From Streptomyces aureus (GTDB lineage: Bacteria; Actinomycetota; Actinomycetes; Streptomycetales; Streptomycetaceae), in contig NZ_LIPQ01000046.1 of assembly GCF_001418135.1 (NCBI RefSeq), positions 1 through 59,561 of the forward strand: a stretch of DNA of 59,561 nt, read 5' to 3'. Shown here piece after piece: positions 1-8,072 of this stretch. Both the position numbers and the translations under genes were made by a program. Numbering within the stretch: position 1 is the stretch's first letter; each line of letters opens with the position of its first letter. The notes under the pieces were generated by a model. That model was not told where the DNA came from and did no database searches. It was given only the letters and a program-made list of their open reading frames with translations.

Positions 1-11
1 GGGCGGGCCGC

Positions 12-686
12 ATGACCACTCTCACCGACGCCTGGTCCTGGCTCACCACCTCCGCCCACTGGTCCGGCGACAACGGCGCCTGGCACCGGCTCGCCGAGCA
101 CCTCTTCCTCACCGTCGTCTGCCTCGCCATCAGCTGTGCGATCGCGCTGCCCGTCGCCCTCGTCCTCGGGCACCTCGGCAAGGGCGGCGCGCTCGCCGTG
201 AACCTCGCCAACGTCGGGCGGGCCGTTCCCACCTTCGCCGTCCTCGTCCTGCTCCTCCTCAGCCCGATCGGTTCGTCCGGCCAGTGGCCGACGGTCATCG
301 CGCTCGTCCTGTTCGCCGTCCCCCCGCTGCTGACCAACGCGTACGTGGGGATGCGCGGCGTCGACCCCGACGTCGTTCGGGCCGCCCGGGGCATGGGCAT
401 GACGGGCCGCCAGACCCTGACCCTGGTCGAGGTGCCGCTCGCGCTGCCGCTGATCCTGACCGGTGTGCGGATCGCCGCCGTCCAGCTCGTCGCCACCGCC
501 ACCGTGGCCGCGCTCGCCGGCGGCGGCGGGCTCGGCCGGATCATCACGGCCGGGTTCAACCTCGCCTCGACTCCGCAGGTCGTCGCCGGCGCGTGTCTCG
601 TGGCCGTGCTCGCGCTGCTCGTGGAAGGGGTCTTCGAGGGAGTCCAGCGCCTCGCCCCCGCCGGCGTACGGGGGAGCGGCCCGTGA
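12..686 (+). CDS. ABC transporter permease, osmoprotectant/glycine betaine (OpuCB/ProW) type
   Basis: Membrane subunit of a quaternary-amine or osmoprotectant importer; it would form the channel with a partner permease and ATPase that lie outside the window. The 224 residues carry about five hydrophobic segments (roughly 30-53, 70-88, 94-112, 140-168, 188-208). The cytoplasmic EAA loop starts near residue 124 (AARGMGMTG), followed by a hydrophobic stretch LALPLILTGVR as usual in this family. The length matches single-permease OpuCB proteins. The ATG start at 12 leaves only 11 bases of upstream sequence, so the ribosome site cannot be judged fully. Its stop overlaps the GTG of the binding-protein gene by four bases (GTGA), so the two are translationally coupled. 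The substrate is inferred from the partner lipoprotein, not seen. Confidence 0.85.
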   Translation: MTTLTDAWSWLTTSAHWSGDNGAWHRLAEHLFLTVVCLAISCAIALPVALVLGHLGKGGALAVNLANVGRAVPTFAVLVLLLLSPIGSSGQWPTVIALVLFAVPPLLTNAYVGMRGVDPDVVRAARGMGMTGRQTLTLVEVPLALPLILTGVRIAAVQLVATATVAALAGGGGLGRIITAGFNLASTPQVVAGACLVAVLALLVEGVFEGVQRLAPAGVRGSGP

Positions 687-1651
687 GCCGGCCTCCCCGC
701 CCGTCCCGGGTCGCCGCCCTCGGTCTCCTCCTGGCGTCCTGTGCCGTCCTCGGCGGCTGCGCGACGGGACCCTCCCTGGAGGCCCGGGGCGAGGTCACGG
801 CCCCACCGGGCGACAGTCGCCGGCTGACCGTCGGCTCGGCCGGGTTCACCGAGAGCGACCTGCTGGCCCAGATGTACGCCCTGCTCCTCCAGGACGCCGG
901 GTACGGTACGAAGATCCTCTCCGTCACCAACCGCGAGCTGTACGAACCGGCCCTGGAACGCGGTCAGATCGATGTCGTGGCGGAGTACGCGGCGACCTTC
1001 GCGGACTGGCTGAACGCCAAGGTCAACGGGGCCGACGCACCGACGGTCGGCTCGCCCGACCTGGACGCCACGATGAAGGCCCTCCGGGAGCTGGCCACAC
1101 CCCGCGGGCTCACCGTGCTCGACGCGGGGCGGGCCGTCGACCAGAACGCCTTCGCCGTCACCGCCGAGTTCGCCGCCGCACACCGGCTGAGGACCCTCAG
1201 CGACCTCGGCGCCACCGGTCTCCCGATCCGCCTCGCGGCCGGGGACGAATGCGTCCGGAGGCCGTACTGCGCGCCCGGTCTGAGGGAGGTCTACGGCATC
1301 GACGTCACCGCGGTCGACCCCAAGGGCGTCGGTACCACCCCCGCCAAACAGGCCGTCCAGAACGGCCGGGACCAGCTGGTGCTCACGACGACCACCGATG
1401 CCACACTCGACGAGTTCGGGCTCGTCCTGCTCGCCGACGACAAACACCTGCAGAACGCCGACCACGTCGTCCCCGTCGTCAACCGCGCCCGCGCCGGCAG
1501 CGACCGCGTCACCCGGGCGCTGTCCCGTCTCGGCACGGTCCTGACCACGGCCGATCTGGCGCGGCTCAACGAACAGGTGGACAGCTGGCGGCGCCTCCCG
1601 GAGGACGTGGCGCGGAACTATCTCGTGACGAAGGGGCTCGTCCCGCGCTGA
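683..1651 (+). CDS. Glycine betaine/osmoprotectant-binding lipoprotein (OpuCC/ProX type)
   Basis: Extracytoplasmic receptor for the importer encoded just upstream. The 322-residue product begins with a basic n-region (MSRPPRPSR), a short hydrophobic core and a lipobox LGGC with Cys26 as the lipidation site, so it should be anchored to the outer face of the membrane. The mature part starts with LTVGSAGFTESDLLAQMYA and continues with a DVVAEYAATF segment, both typical of the quaternary-amine (QAT) binding family. The GTG start at 683 is chosen because it overlaps the previous stop and gives a complete signal peptide; longer upstream reading in this frame has no leader character. The gene ends the operon; the next gene begins 176 bases later behind its own regulatory region. 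Exact ligand (betaine, choline or proline betaine) is unknown. Confidence 0.85.
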   Translation: MSRPPRPSRVAALGLLLASCAVLGGCATGPSLEARGEVTAPPGDSRRLTVGSAGFTESDLLAQMYALLLQDAGYGTKILSVTNRELYEPALERGQIDVVAEYAATFADWLNAKVNGADAPTVGSPDLDATMKALRELATPRGLTVLDAGRAVDQNAFAVTAEFAAAHRLRTLSDLGATGLPIRLAAGDECVRRPYCAPGLREVYGIDVTAVDPKGVGTTPAKQAVQNGRDQLVLTTTTDATLDEFGLVLLADDKHLQNADHVVPVVNRARAGSDRVTRALSRLGTVLTTADLARLNEQVDSWRRLPEDVARNYLVTKGLVPR

Positions 1652-1739
1652 GTCCGGGGACCGTCCCCGTCAGCCCGCTGAACCGCGTCTCTTGTCATGA
1701 CCCTTGCGAGGCGGTTCAGAACCCTGCTATTCATCCGTT

Positions 1740-1752
1740 AGGAAAGTTTCCT
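1740..1752. promoter_or_regulatory. AGGAAAGTTTCCT palindrome, candidate operator of the GH5 gene
   Basis: Perfect 13-bp palindrome (AGGAAA-G-TTTCCT) 75 bp upstream of the glycanase start. From memory, similar AGGAAA/TTTCCT palindromes precede secreted polysaccharidase genes in Streptomyces, and the ROK-family chitosanase repressor CsnR is one protein I associate with such a site. The regulator is not in the window. Confidence 0.55.
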
Positions 1753-1827
1753 TCCAGTCCAACGGCGCTTTCGTCGGCATCCCCCGGCCTTCCACAAGGC
1801 CTCGTTCGTCGTTCCGTGGAGACCCCC

Positions 1828-3312
1828 ATGACTTCGGCACGATCCGCACGACTCCGCACCCGCATCGGCCATCGGCCCGGCGTCCGACGCCTCGGCGTCG
1901 CCGGAACCGCCCTCGGCGCGCTGCTCCTCGGCCTCGCCGTCACCCCGCCCACCGCGACCGCCGCCCCCGTCACCCACGAGGCGGAGACGGCCACCGTCTC
2001 CCAGGGCGCAGTCGAGTCCAACCACACCGGTTTCACCGGAAACGGATTCGTCAACTACGACAACGTCAACGGCAGTTACGTCCAATGGAACGTCAACGCC
2101 GACCAGGCGGGCCCCGCGACCCTCACCCTGCGCTACGCCAACGGCACCACCACCAACCGCCCCATGGACATCGCCGTCAACGGCGCCGTCGCCGCCTCCG
2201 GCAAGTCCTTCGCCGGCACCGGTGCCTGGACCAGCTGGGCGACCACCACCGTCACCACCACCCTGAAGGCCGGCGCCAACACGATCCGCGCCACCGCCAC
2301 CACCGCCAACGGCGGCCCCAACGTCGACCACGTCAAGGTCGACGGCGCCACCACCCAGCCGCCCACCGGCACCACCCCCGCCGCCGTCAACGGCCAGCTC
2401 AAGGTCTGCGGCACCAAGCTCTGCAACGCGCACGGCAAGCCGATCCAGCTGCGCGGCATGTCCAGCCACGGCACCCAGTGGTACAGCCGGTGTCTGACCG
2501 GCGGCTCGCTCGACGCCCTCGCCAAGGACTGGAACGCCGACGTCCTGCGCGTCTCCACGTACGTCCAGGAGGAGGGCTACGAGACGGACCCGCGCAAGTA
2601 CACCGACCTCGCCCACTCCCTCATCGAGCAGGCCACCGCGCGCGGCATGTACGTGATCGTCGACTGGCACATGCTCGACCCGGGCGACCCGCACTACAAC
2701 CTCGCCCGCGCCAAGACCTTCTTCACCGAGATCGCCCAGCGCCACGGATCCAAGACCAACCTGCTGTACGAGATCGCCAACGAGCCCAACGGCGTCGCCT
2801 GGTCCCGCATCAAGAGCTACGCCGAGCAGCTCATCCCGGTCATCCGCGCCAAGGACGCCGAGACCCCGATCCTCGTCGGCACGCGCGCGTGGTCCTCGCT
2901 CGGAGTCTCCGACGGCGCGAACGAGTCCGAGGTCGTGTCCAACCCCGTGAACGCGGCCAACATCATGTACACCTTCCACTTCTACGCGTTCTCGCACCGC
3001 GACGAGTACCTGAACACCCTCTCCCGCGCCGCCGACAAGCTGCCCGTCTTCGTCACCGAGTTCGGCACCCAGAACTACGCCGGTGAGGGCAGCAACGACT
3101 TCGCCATGTCGCAGCGGTTCCTCGACCTCATGGCCGGCAAGAAGATCAGCTGGGTCAACTGGAACTTCTCCGACGACGAGCGCAGCGGCGCCGTCTTCAA
3201 GACCGGCACCTGCGACTCCGGCGGTCCCTGGGCGGGCACTGCCTCGCTGAAGCCCGCCGGCGTCTGGATCCGGGACCGCATCAGGACGGCGGACGACTTC
3301 CCGACCTCCTGA
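1828..3312 (+). CDS. Secreted GH5 endoglycanase with N-terminal CBM35
   Basis: Extracellular endo-beta-glycanase, most likely acting on cellulose or a related beta-1,4-glycan. The 494-residue protein has a long basic leader with hydrophobic core (residues 21-46, ending TATAAP). A CBM35-like carbohydrate-binding module follows (about 48-173, beginning HEAETATVSQG and ending DHVKVDG), then a Pro/Thr linker and a GH5 catalytic domain (about 190-480). The catalytic acid/base is Glu319 in YEIANEPNG and the nucleophile Glu411 in FVTEFGT; the HGTQWY and VDWHML motifs are also present. ATG 1828 is chosen because it starts the signal peptide; a longer frame upstream overlaps the lipoprotein gene out of phase and lacks coding sense. 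A palindrome at 1740-1752 probably controls it. Some GH5 enzymes with this layout hydrolyse chitosan as well as cellulose, so the substrate stays open. Confidence 0.88.
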   Translation: MTSARSARLRTRIGHRPGVRRLGVAGTALGALLLGLAVTPPTATAAPVTHEAETATVSQGAVESNHTGFTGNGFVNYDNVNGSYVQWNVNADQAGPATLTLRYANGTTTNRPMDIAVNGAVAASGKSFAGTGAWTSWATTTVTTTLKAGANTIRATATTANGGPNVDHVKVDGATTQPPTGTTPAAVNGQLKVCGTKLCNAHGKPIQLRGMSSHGTQWYSRCLTGGSLDALAKDWNADVLRVSTYVQEEGYETDPRKYTDLAHSLIEQATARGMYVIVDWHMLDPGDPHYNLARAKTFFTEIAQRHGSKTNLLYEIANEPNGVAWSRIKSYAEQLIPVIRAKDAETPILVGTRAWSSLGVSDGANESEVVSNPVNAANIMYTFHFYAFSHRDEYLNTLSRAADKLPVFVTEFGTQNYAGEGSNDFAMSQRFLDLMAGKKISWVNWNFSDDERSGAVFKTGTCDSGGPWAGTASLKPAGVWIRDRIRTADDFPTS

Positions 3313-3324
3313 CGCCCCTCCTCC

Positions 3325-3369
3325 GGTACGCCCCCGCCATGTGATCCACTGTCCTGGCGGGGGCGTACC
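3325..3369 (+). terminator. 15-bp stem hairpin after the GH5 gene
   Basis: A perfect 15-bp inverted repeat (GGTACGCCCCCGCCA at 3325-3339 with its complement at 3355-3369) encloses a 15-base loop, starting 12 bases after the glycanase stop. There is no U-tract, as is usual for Streptomyces terminators. It ends 20 bases before the next start codon, so the next gene's leader begins inside or just after it. Confidence 0.7.
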
Positions 3370-3389
3370 GAACAGGAGCAGGAAACAGC

Positions 3390-4697
3390 GTGACCACCTA
3401 CCGGCAGCCGGGACTCGTCCTCACCGACCACCGCTTCCCCGTCCCCCTCGACCACGCCCGCCCCGACGGCGAGCGGATCGAGGTCTTCGGCCGTGAGGTC
3501 GTCGCGAGCGGCAACGCCGGCGCGGACCGCGGACAGCTCCCCTGGCTGGTCTACCTGGAGGGCGGTCCCGGCTTCGGCGCCCGCCGGTTCATCGGTCCCC
3601 AGGCGTGGCTCGGCCGGGCCGTCCAGGAGTTCCGCGTCCTCCTCCTCGACCAGCGGGGCACCGGCCGCTCGACCCCCGCCAACCGCCAGACCCTGCCGCT
3701 CCGCGGCACCCCCGCGGAGCAGGCCGACTACCTCGCCCACTTCCGCGCCGACTCGATCGTCCAGGACTGCGAGCTCATCCGGCGCCGGCTCACCGGCGGC
3801 GCCCCCTGGACCGTCCTCGGCCAGAGCTTCGGCGGCTTCTGCGCCACCCACTACCTCTCGACCGCGCCCCAGGGCCTGGAGCGGGTCCTGATCACCGGTG
3901 GCCTGCCCTCCCTGTACGCCACGGCCGACGAGGTCTACCGCGCCGCCTACCCCCGTGTCCGGCGCAAGAACGAGGCCCACTACACCCGCTACCCGCAGGA
4001 CGCCGAACGGGCCCGCGCCGTCGTCGCCCACATCCTCGCCCACGAGGTCACCCTGCCCGGCGGCGGCCGGCTGACCCCCGAGGCCTTCCAGTCCCTCGGC
4101 ATCCTCCTCGGCTCCGGCGAGGGCGCCCATCAGCTCCATCTGCTCCTGGAGGGCGCGTTCGTCCCCACCCCCGGCGGGCCCGCGCTCGCCGACGCCTTCC
4201 TGGAGCAGGTCCAGGCCCACCTGTCGTACGCCGGACACCCGCTGTACGCCGTGCTCCACGAGGCCATCTACGCCCAGGGGACGGGCCCCACCGACTGGGC
4301 GGCCGAGCGGGTCCGCGCCGAGTACCCCGAGTTCGACGCCCGAGCCGCGCTCGACGAAGGGCGGCCGCCGCTCTTCACCGGCGAGACCGTCCACCCCTGG
4401 CACTTCACCACGGACCCCGCCCTGCGCCCGCTCCGCGAGACGGCGGAACTCCTCGCCGCCCGCACCGACTGGACCCCGCTGTACGACCCCGAGCGCCTCG
4501 CCGACAACAGGGTCCCGGTCGCCGCGGCCGTCTACCACGACGACATGTACGTGGACACCGGCCACTCCCTGAACACCGCGCGCGCGATCCGGGGCCTGCG
4601 CACCTGGGTGACGGACGAGTTCGAGCACGACGGGGTACGGGCCGGGGGACCGCGCGTCCTGGACCGGCTGCTCGCGCTCGCCCGCGACGAGATCTGA
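3390..4697 (+). CDS. Prolyl aminopeptidase-like alpha/beta hydrolase (peptidase S33)
   Basis: Cytoplasmic serine hydrolase that probably removes N-terminal proline or other residues from peptides. The 435 residues show EGGPGFG near 57-63 (counterpart of the HGGPG oxyanion loop), the DQRGTGRS segment at 87-94, and the nucleophile elbow GQSFGG with Ser146. The C-terminal catalytic His413 lies in the EFEHDGVRAGG segment typical of the actinobacterial S33 branch; the acid is probably Asp385. No signal peptide is seen. The GTG start at 3390 follows AGGAGCAGG at a good distance. It stands alone between a strong hairpin and the SIS gene. Family members range over proline iminopeptidases and other hydrolases, so substrate specificity is inferred only. 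Confidence 0.82.
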   Translation: MTTYRQPGLVLTDHRFPVPLDHARPDGERIEVFGREVVASGNAGADRGQLPWLVYLEGGPGFGARRFIGPQAWLGRAVQEFRVLLLDQRGTGRSTPANRQTLPLRGTPAEQADYLAHFRADSIVQDCELIRRRLTGGAPWTVLGQSFGGFCATHYLSTAPQGLERVLITGGLPSLYATADEVYRAAYPRVRRKNEAHYTRYPQDAERARAVVAHILAHEVTLPGGGRLTPEAFQSLGILLGSGEGAHQLHLLLEGAFVPTPGGPALADAFLEQVQAHLSYAGHPLYAVLHEAIYAQGTGPTDWAAERVRAEYPEFDARAALDEGRPPLFTGETVHPWHFTTDPALRPLRETAELLAARTDWTPLYDPERLADNRVPVAAAVYHDDMYVDTGHSLNTARAIRGLRTWVTDEFEHDGVRAGGPRVLDRLLALARDEI

Positions 4698-4805
4698 CCG
4701 CCTGGGGCAGGGGTGACGCGGGCGGCCGGCGGCGCGCAAAAGTCCAAGGGGTGGGCCGCCCCCGCTCATGGAGTGCACCGGACGGATGCCGGTAGAACTC
4801 GGTCC

Positions 4806-4824
4806 GGGCCCCGTGCGGGGGCCC
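4806..4824 (+). other. Leader hairpin just upstream of the SIS gene ribosome site
   Basis: GGGCCCC (4806-4812) pairs with GGGGCCC (4818-4824) around a GTGCG loop, directly before the GAGGAGAGG ribosome site at 4829-4837. A TAGAAC at 4793-4798 could be the -10 box. The hairpin would sit at or near the mRNA 5' end and may stabilise the transcript; a regulatory role is not shown. Confidence 0.4.
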
Positions 4825-4844
4825 TCCGAGGAGAGGACCCGGAC

Positions 4845-5777
4845 ATGAGCACCCATGTCAGCGCGGAGATCGCCGGCCAGCCCGACTGCTGGCGCCGCGC
4901 CGCCGAGATCGCCGACCGCGACGCCGACCTGCTGCCGGCCCGCGGCGAGCGGGTGGCGGTGGTCGGCTGCGGCACCTCGTACTTCATCGCCCGCGCCTAC
5001 GCGGCGCTGCGCGAGTCCCTCGGCGCGGGCGAGACCGACGCGTTCCCCGCCTCCGACTCCACGCCGCTCGGGCGCGGTTACGACCGCGTCGTGGCCCTCA
5101 CCCGCTCCGGCACCACGACGGAGGTCGTCCATCTCCTCGCCGGCGCGGCGGGACGCGTTCCGGCCCTCGTCCTCACCGGAGTGCCCGACAGCCCCGCCGG
5201 GCAGCTCGCCGACCGGGTCCTCGACCTCGGGTTCGCCGACGAACGCTCCGTCGTCCAGACCCGGTTCGCGACCACGGCGCTCCAACTCCTGCGCGCGGGA
5301 CTCGGGGTGGATCTGGGGCCCGCCATCGCCGACGCCGAACTCGTCCTCTACGAGCGGCTGCCCGCCGCGTGGGAACGGCGCGGCCAGTTCACCTTCCTCG
5401 GCACCGGATGGACCGTCGGACTCGCCGACGAGGCCGCCCTCAAACTGCGCGAAGTGGCCCGCGCCTGGACGGAGTCGTACGCCGCGATGGAGTACCGCCA
5501 CGGGCCGATCAGCATCAGCGACCGGTCCAGCCTCGTGTGGTGCCTCGGGGCCGCCCCCGCGGGGCTGAAGGACGAAGTGGAGTCCACCGGCGCCCTGTTC
5601 GCGGCCGACGCGATCGACCCGGTCGCCGCGCTCGTCCGCGCCCAGCGGCTCGCGGTCGCCCTCGCGGTGCGTCGCGGACTCAACCCCGACCGGCCCAGGA
5701 ACGTCTCGCGCTCGGTGATCCTTTCCGGAGCGTTCCGCCCGACCGCTTCGGAGGCGGCCCGTATCCTGCGGCCATGA
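4845..5777 (+). CDS. SIS-domain sugar isomerase/deaminase-like protein (GlmS/AgaS type)
   Basis: Probable aldose-ketose isomerase or deaminase acting on a phosphorylated amino sugar. The 310 residues hold two SIS modules: the first begins near RVAVVGCGTSYFIARA and contains the TRSGTTTEVVHLL phosphosugar-binding loop; the second begins near FTFLGTGWTVGLADEAALK and contains the EYRHGPISI segment seen in GlmS and AgaS-like proteins. The C-terminal LNPDRPRNVSRSVIL is typical of actinobacterial AgaS-type members. No glutamine amidotransferase domain is present, so it is not a complete GlmS. ATG 4845 is preceded by GAGGAGAGG. Its stop overlaps the ATG of the PIG-L gene (ATGA), which implies coupled production and a shared pathway, likely deacetylation plus isomerisation or deamination of N-acetyl amino sugars (inference). 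Confidence 0.8.
   Translation: MSTHVSAEIAGQPDCWRRAAEIADRDADLLPARGERVAVVGCGTSYFIARAYAALRESLGAGETDAFPASDSTPLGRGYDRVVALTRSGTTTEVVHLLAGAAGRVPALVLTGVPDSPAGQLADRVLDLGFADERSVVQTRFATTALQLLRAGLGVDLGPAIADAELVLYERLPAAWERRGQFTFLGTGWTVGLADEAALKLREVARAWTESYAAMEYRHGPISISDRSSLVWCLGAAPAGLKDEVESTGALFAADAIDPVAALVRAQRLAVALAVRRGLNPDRPRNVSRSVILSGAFRPTASEAARILRP
5762..5767 (+). promoter_or_regulatory. -10 box (TATCCT) six bases before the PIG-L start
   Basis: TATCCT followed by exactly six bases and then ATG 5774 is the geometry of a leaderless transcript. It lies inside the end of the SIS gene, so it would be a second, internal promoter for the deacetylase. The -35 region is weak. Confidence 0.4.
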
Positions 5778-6526
5778 CCGGAACCGATGTCACCGACCTC
5801 GCGGAGATGCCCGGCGACTGGCAGCGCGCCCTCGCCGTCGTCGCCCACCCCGACGACCTGGAGTACGGCTGCGCGGCGGCCGTCGCCACCTGGACGGACG
5901 CCGGGAAGGAGGTGGCCTACGTCCTCGCGACCCGCGGTGAGGCCGGCATCGCCACGATCGCCCCGGACGACTGCGGGCCGCTGCGCGAGCGGGAGCAGCG
6001 GGACAGCGCCGCGGTCGTCGGCGTGGACACGGTGGAGTTCCTCGACCACCGCGACGGTGTGATCGAGTACGGGCTCGGGCTGCGCCGCGACATCGCGGCG
6101 GCGATCCGCAGGCACCGCCCGGAGCTGGTCATCACCCTCAACCACCGTGACACCTGGGGCGGGACCCCCGGCGCCCCCTGGAACACCCCCGACCACGTGG
6201 CCGTGGGCCGGGCCACGCTCGACGCGGCGGGGGACGCGGGCAACCGCTGGATCTTCCCCGAGCTCGCCGACCAGGGACTGGAGCCGTGGAACGGGGTGCG
6301 CTGGGTGGCGGTCGCGGCGTCCAGCACCCCGACCCACGCGGTGGACGCGACCCCGGGCCTGGACCGCGCGATCCGCTCGCTGCTCTGTCACCGTGCCTAC
6401 ATCGAGGTCCTGACGGACGAGGACCCGGAGCAGTACGTCCGGTCCTTCCTCACCTCGGCGACGAGCCAGGCGTCCGCCCGCTTCGGCGGCCGCCCGGCGG
6501 TGGCCTTCGAACTCTTCGGGCGCTGA
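5774..6526 (+). CDS. PIG-L family zinc deacetylase
   Basis: Probable metal-dependent N-deacetylase acting on an N-acetyl sugar conjugate, as in the LmbE/PIG-L/MshB family. The 250-residue protein carries the AHPDDLEYG motif at 24-32 (His25, Asp28 expected as zinc ligand and base), the TRGEAGI loop near 53, and a further NTPDHVAVG His segment near residues 140-148 that would complete the metal site. The length is normal for the family. It overlaps the SIS gene by four bases, so both are likely used together. It is not a clear MshB (mycothiol) enzyme, because that gene usually lies elsewhere and this one is paired with a sugar isomerase; the real substrate is unknown. Confidence 0.85.
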   Translation: MTGTDVTDLAEMPGDWQRALAVVAHPDDLEYGCAAAVATWTDAGKEVAYVLATRGEAGIATIAPDDCGPLREREQRDSAAVVGVDTVEFLDHRDGVIEYGLGLRRDIAAAIRRHRPELVITLNHRDTWGGTPGAPWNTPDHVAVGRATLDAAGDAGNRWIFPELADQGLEPWNGVRWVAVAASSTPTHAVDATPGLDRAIRSLLCHRAYIEVLTDEDPEQYVRSFLTSATSQASARFGGRPAVAFELFGR

Positions 6527-6550
6527 CGGAACGCGCCAGGGACCCGGACG

Positions 6551-7051
6551 TCAGGGGCGACGGGTCAGCACGCGGGTGATGCTGCCGTCGTCCTCGGTGA
6601 TGTCCCGGACGTGCTCGAATCCGATCCGGCCGAGCAGCTTCAGCGAGGCGACGTTGGGCTCGGCCACGGTGGCATGCACCTCGGCCAGGCCGAGCGTGCC
6701 GAACCCGTGGGCCACGAGGGCCTCGGCCAGCTCCGTACCGAGCCCCGAGCCCCAGGCCGCCGGCGCGAGCGCGTACACGATCTCGTGCCCGCCGACGTCC
6801 TCGGACGGCTTGATCTCGGCGTGCCCGACCAGCACCCCGTCCCGGCGCACGGCCCAGACGGCGAACAGCTCCTGGGCGTAGACCTTCGTGAAGATCCGCC
6901 CGAACAGGGCCCGGTCGTCCTCCTCGGACGCCGGGCCGTCACCCATCCACGCCGACACCCGGGGATCCTGGAAGAGGGCCGTGAAGGCCTCCTCGTCCGC
7001 GGGGACGTAGGGGTCGAGCAGCAGGCGCCCGGTGCGCAGCGTCGGTATCAC
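6551..7051 (-). CDS. GNAT N-acetyltransferase (RimJ/RimL type)
   Basis: Acetyl-CoA dependent N-acetyltransferase, 166 residues, the usual length for a RimJ/RimL-like protein. It starts with IPTLRTGRLLLDPYVPADEE, the standard opening of the family. The acetyl-CoA loop is AAWGSGLGTELAEALVAHGF, and the product ends with NVASLKLLGRIGFEHVRDI, the conserved C-terminal helix and strand. The GTG at 7051 is chosen because it gives the typical start; the reading frame extends further upstream only as antisense of the neighbouring VOC gene. The stop faces the PIG-L stop (convergent, 24 bases apart). Substrate could be a ribosomal protein N-terminus, an antibiotic or a small amine; nothing here decides it. 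Confidence 0.85.
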   Translation of the reverse strand: MIPTLRTGRLLLDPYVPADEEAFTALFQDPRVSAWMGDGPASEEDDRALFGRIFTKVYAQELFAVWAVRRDGVLVGHAEIKPSEDVGGHEIVYALAPAAWGSGLGTELAEALVAHGFGTLGLAEVHATVAEPNVASLKLLGRIGFEHVRDITEDDGSITRVLTRRP

Positions 7052-7122
7052 GAACGGCGACGCTACCCACCGGGCACCGACCGGGCAATCGACTTTCGCC
7101 GCTGGGGACCGGTGCCGCCCGG

Positions 7123-7902
7123 TCAGCCCATCGGGGCCGGCGTCAGGACCGCGAAGGCCGCGCCGAAGGGGTCGGCGAGCCAGGCGATGCGGCCGACGTC
7201 GGGGATGTCGGCCGCGGGCATCAGGACCGAACCGCCGTTGCCCTGGGCCGCCGTGACGATCGCGTCCGCGTCCGCGACGTCGAAGTACACGATCCAGCGG
7301 GGGCCCTCGTTCGTGTCCTGGAGTTCGGCCGCGCCGCCGAAGGAGGCGTCCTGCTGGTCGCCGTCGGCGGTCGAGACGACCCGGTACTTCATGCCGGGGG
7401 CGTCCATCTCCGCCGACCGCCAGCCGAACAGCGTCCGGTAGAAGGCCAGGGTGCCCGCCGGGTCCGCCGTGTGCAGCTCCACCCAGACGAGGGTGTTCGT
7501 CGACGAGGTGCGGTCGAGGCCCTTGGTCGTGCCGGGCTGCCAGATCGCGAACCGCGCGCCGCCCGGGTCGGTGAGGGCGGCCATCCGGCCCGCGTCCATG
7601 ACGTCGAGCGGCGCGAGGCGTACGGTGCCGCCCGCCGCCTCGGCGTCCTTCGCCGTGGCGTCCGCGTCCGGGGTCTGGAAGTACACGGTCCAGGCGCTGG
7701 ACGCGCCCTCCTCGGTGAGCGGACCGAGCGCGGCGACCGTCCTGCCGTCCTGCTGGAAGAAGCCGTATCCGCCGGCCCCGGGACCCGCCGAGCGGAACTC
7801 CCAGCCGAAGACGGCGGTGTAGAAGGCGGCCGCCGCCTCCGTGTCCGGGCTGCCGAGGTCGATCCAGCAGGGAGAGCCCTTGGTGAACTGCGTACCGAGC
7901 AT
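7123..7902 (-). CDS. Two-domain VOC (glyoxalase/bleomycin-resistance fold) protein
   Basis: Two tandem VOC modules in 259 residues. The first starts GSPCWIDLGSPDTEAAAAFY and the second NTLVWVELHTADPAGTLAFY; both have the FYTAVFGW/FYRTLFGW turn and end in DPGGARFAIWQ and DPFGAAFAVL. This architecture occurs in actinobacterial proteins of unknown substrate (the CFP-30B/hydroxylase group). Expected metal ligands are not complete in each half, so enzymatic activity is uncertain. It is the first of three such proteins in the window (also at 21025 and 37523). ATG 7902 is the only start giving the canonical opening. A tandem 14-bp repeat lies just upstream at 7921-7948. Confidence 0.8.
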   Translation of the reverse strand: MLGTQFTKGSPCWIDLGSPDTEAAAAFYTAVFGWEFRSAGPGAGGYGFFQQDGRTVAALGPLTEEGASSAWTVYFQTPDADATAKDAEAAGGTVRLAPLDVMDAGRMAALTDPGGARFAIWQPGTTKGLDRTSSTNTLVWVELHTADPAGTLAFYRTLFGWRSAEMDAPGMKYRVVSTADGDQQDASFGGAAELQDTNEGPRWIVYFDVADADAIVTAAQGNGGSVLMPAADIPDVGRIAWLADPFGAAFAVLTPAPMG

Positions 7903-7920
7903 GGGAGGTGTCCCGTCCTT

Positions 7921-7962
7921 CCGTGAGCCGTCGTCCGTGAGTCGTCGTCCGTGTGCCGAATG
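7921..7962. repeat. 14-bp tandem direct repeat upstream of the VOC gene
   Basis: Units CCGTGAGCCGTCGT (7921-7934) and CCGTGAGTCGTCGT (7935-7948) differ at one base; a degenerate third unit (CCGTGTGCCG) follows. They lie 19 bp before the VOC start on the minus strand, where a promoter is expected. The rest of 7903-8072 holds no gene that I can see. Confidence 0.5.
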
Positions 7963-8072
7963 TGACGCGTGCCGGGTGACGAATGCCGTCGACCTCACCC
8001 GTGTGCCGTATCCGGCCACCATGACCGATCCTCGTCCCTCGGCCCACGCGGCGCAGCCCCAACCGCCGGGGT

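Noticed and set aside
1652..1827. CebR-type cellulase operator
   Set aside because: TGGGAGCGCTCCCA is not present upstream of the GH5 gene; only the AGGAAAGTTTCCT palindrome is.
4793..4824. DasR (GlcNAc regulator) site upstream of the SIS gene
   Set aside because: The region shows only a short TAGAAC and a GC hairpin; nothing close to the ACTGGTCTAGACCAGT-like consensus.
3075..5501. 808-codon open frame on the minus strand
   Set aside because: Antisense to the peptidase and SIS genes; low-complexity Gly/Val/Arg product without domains, a GC-skew artefact.
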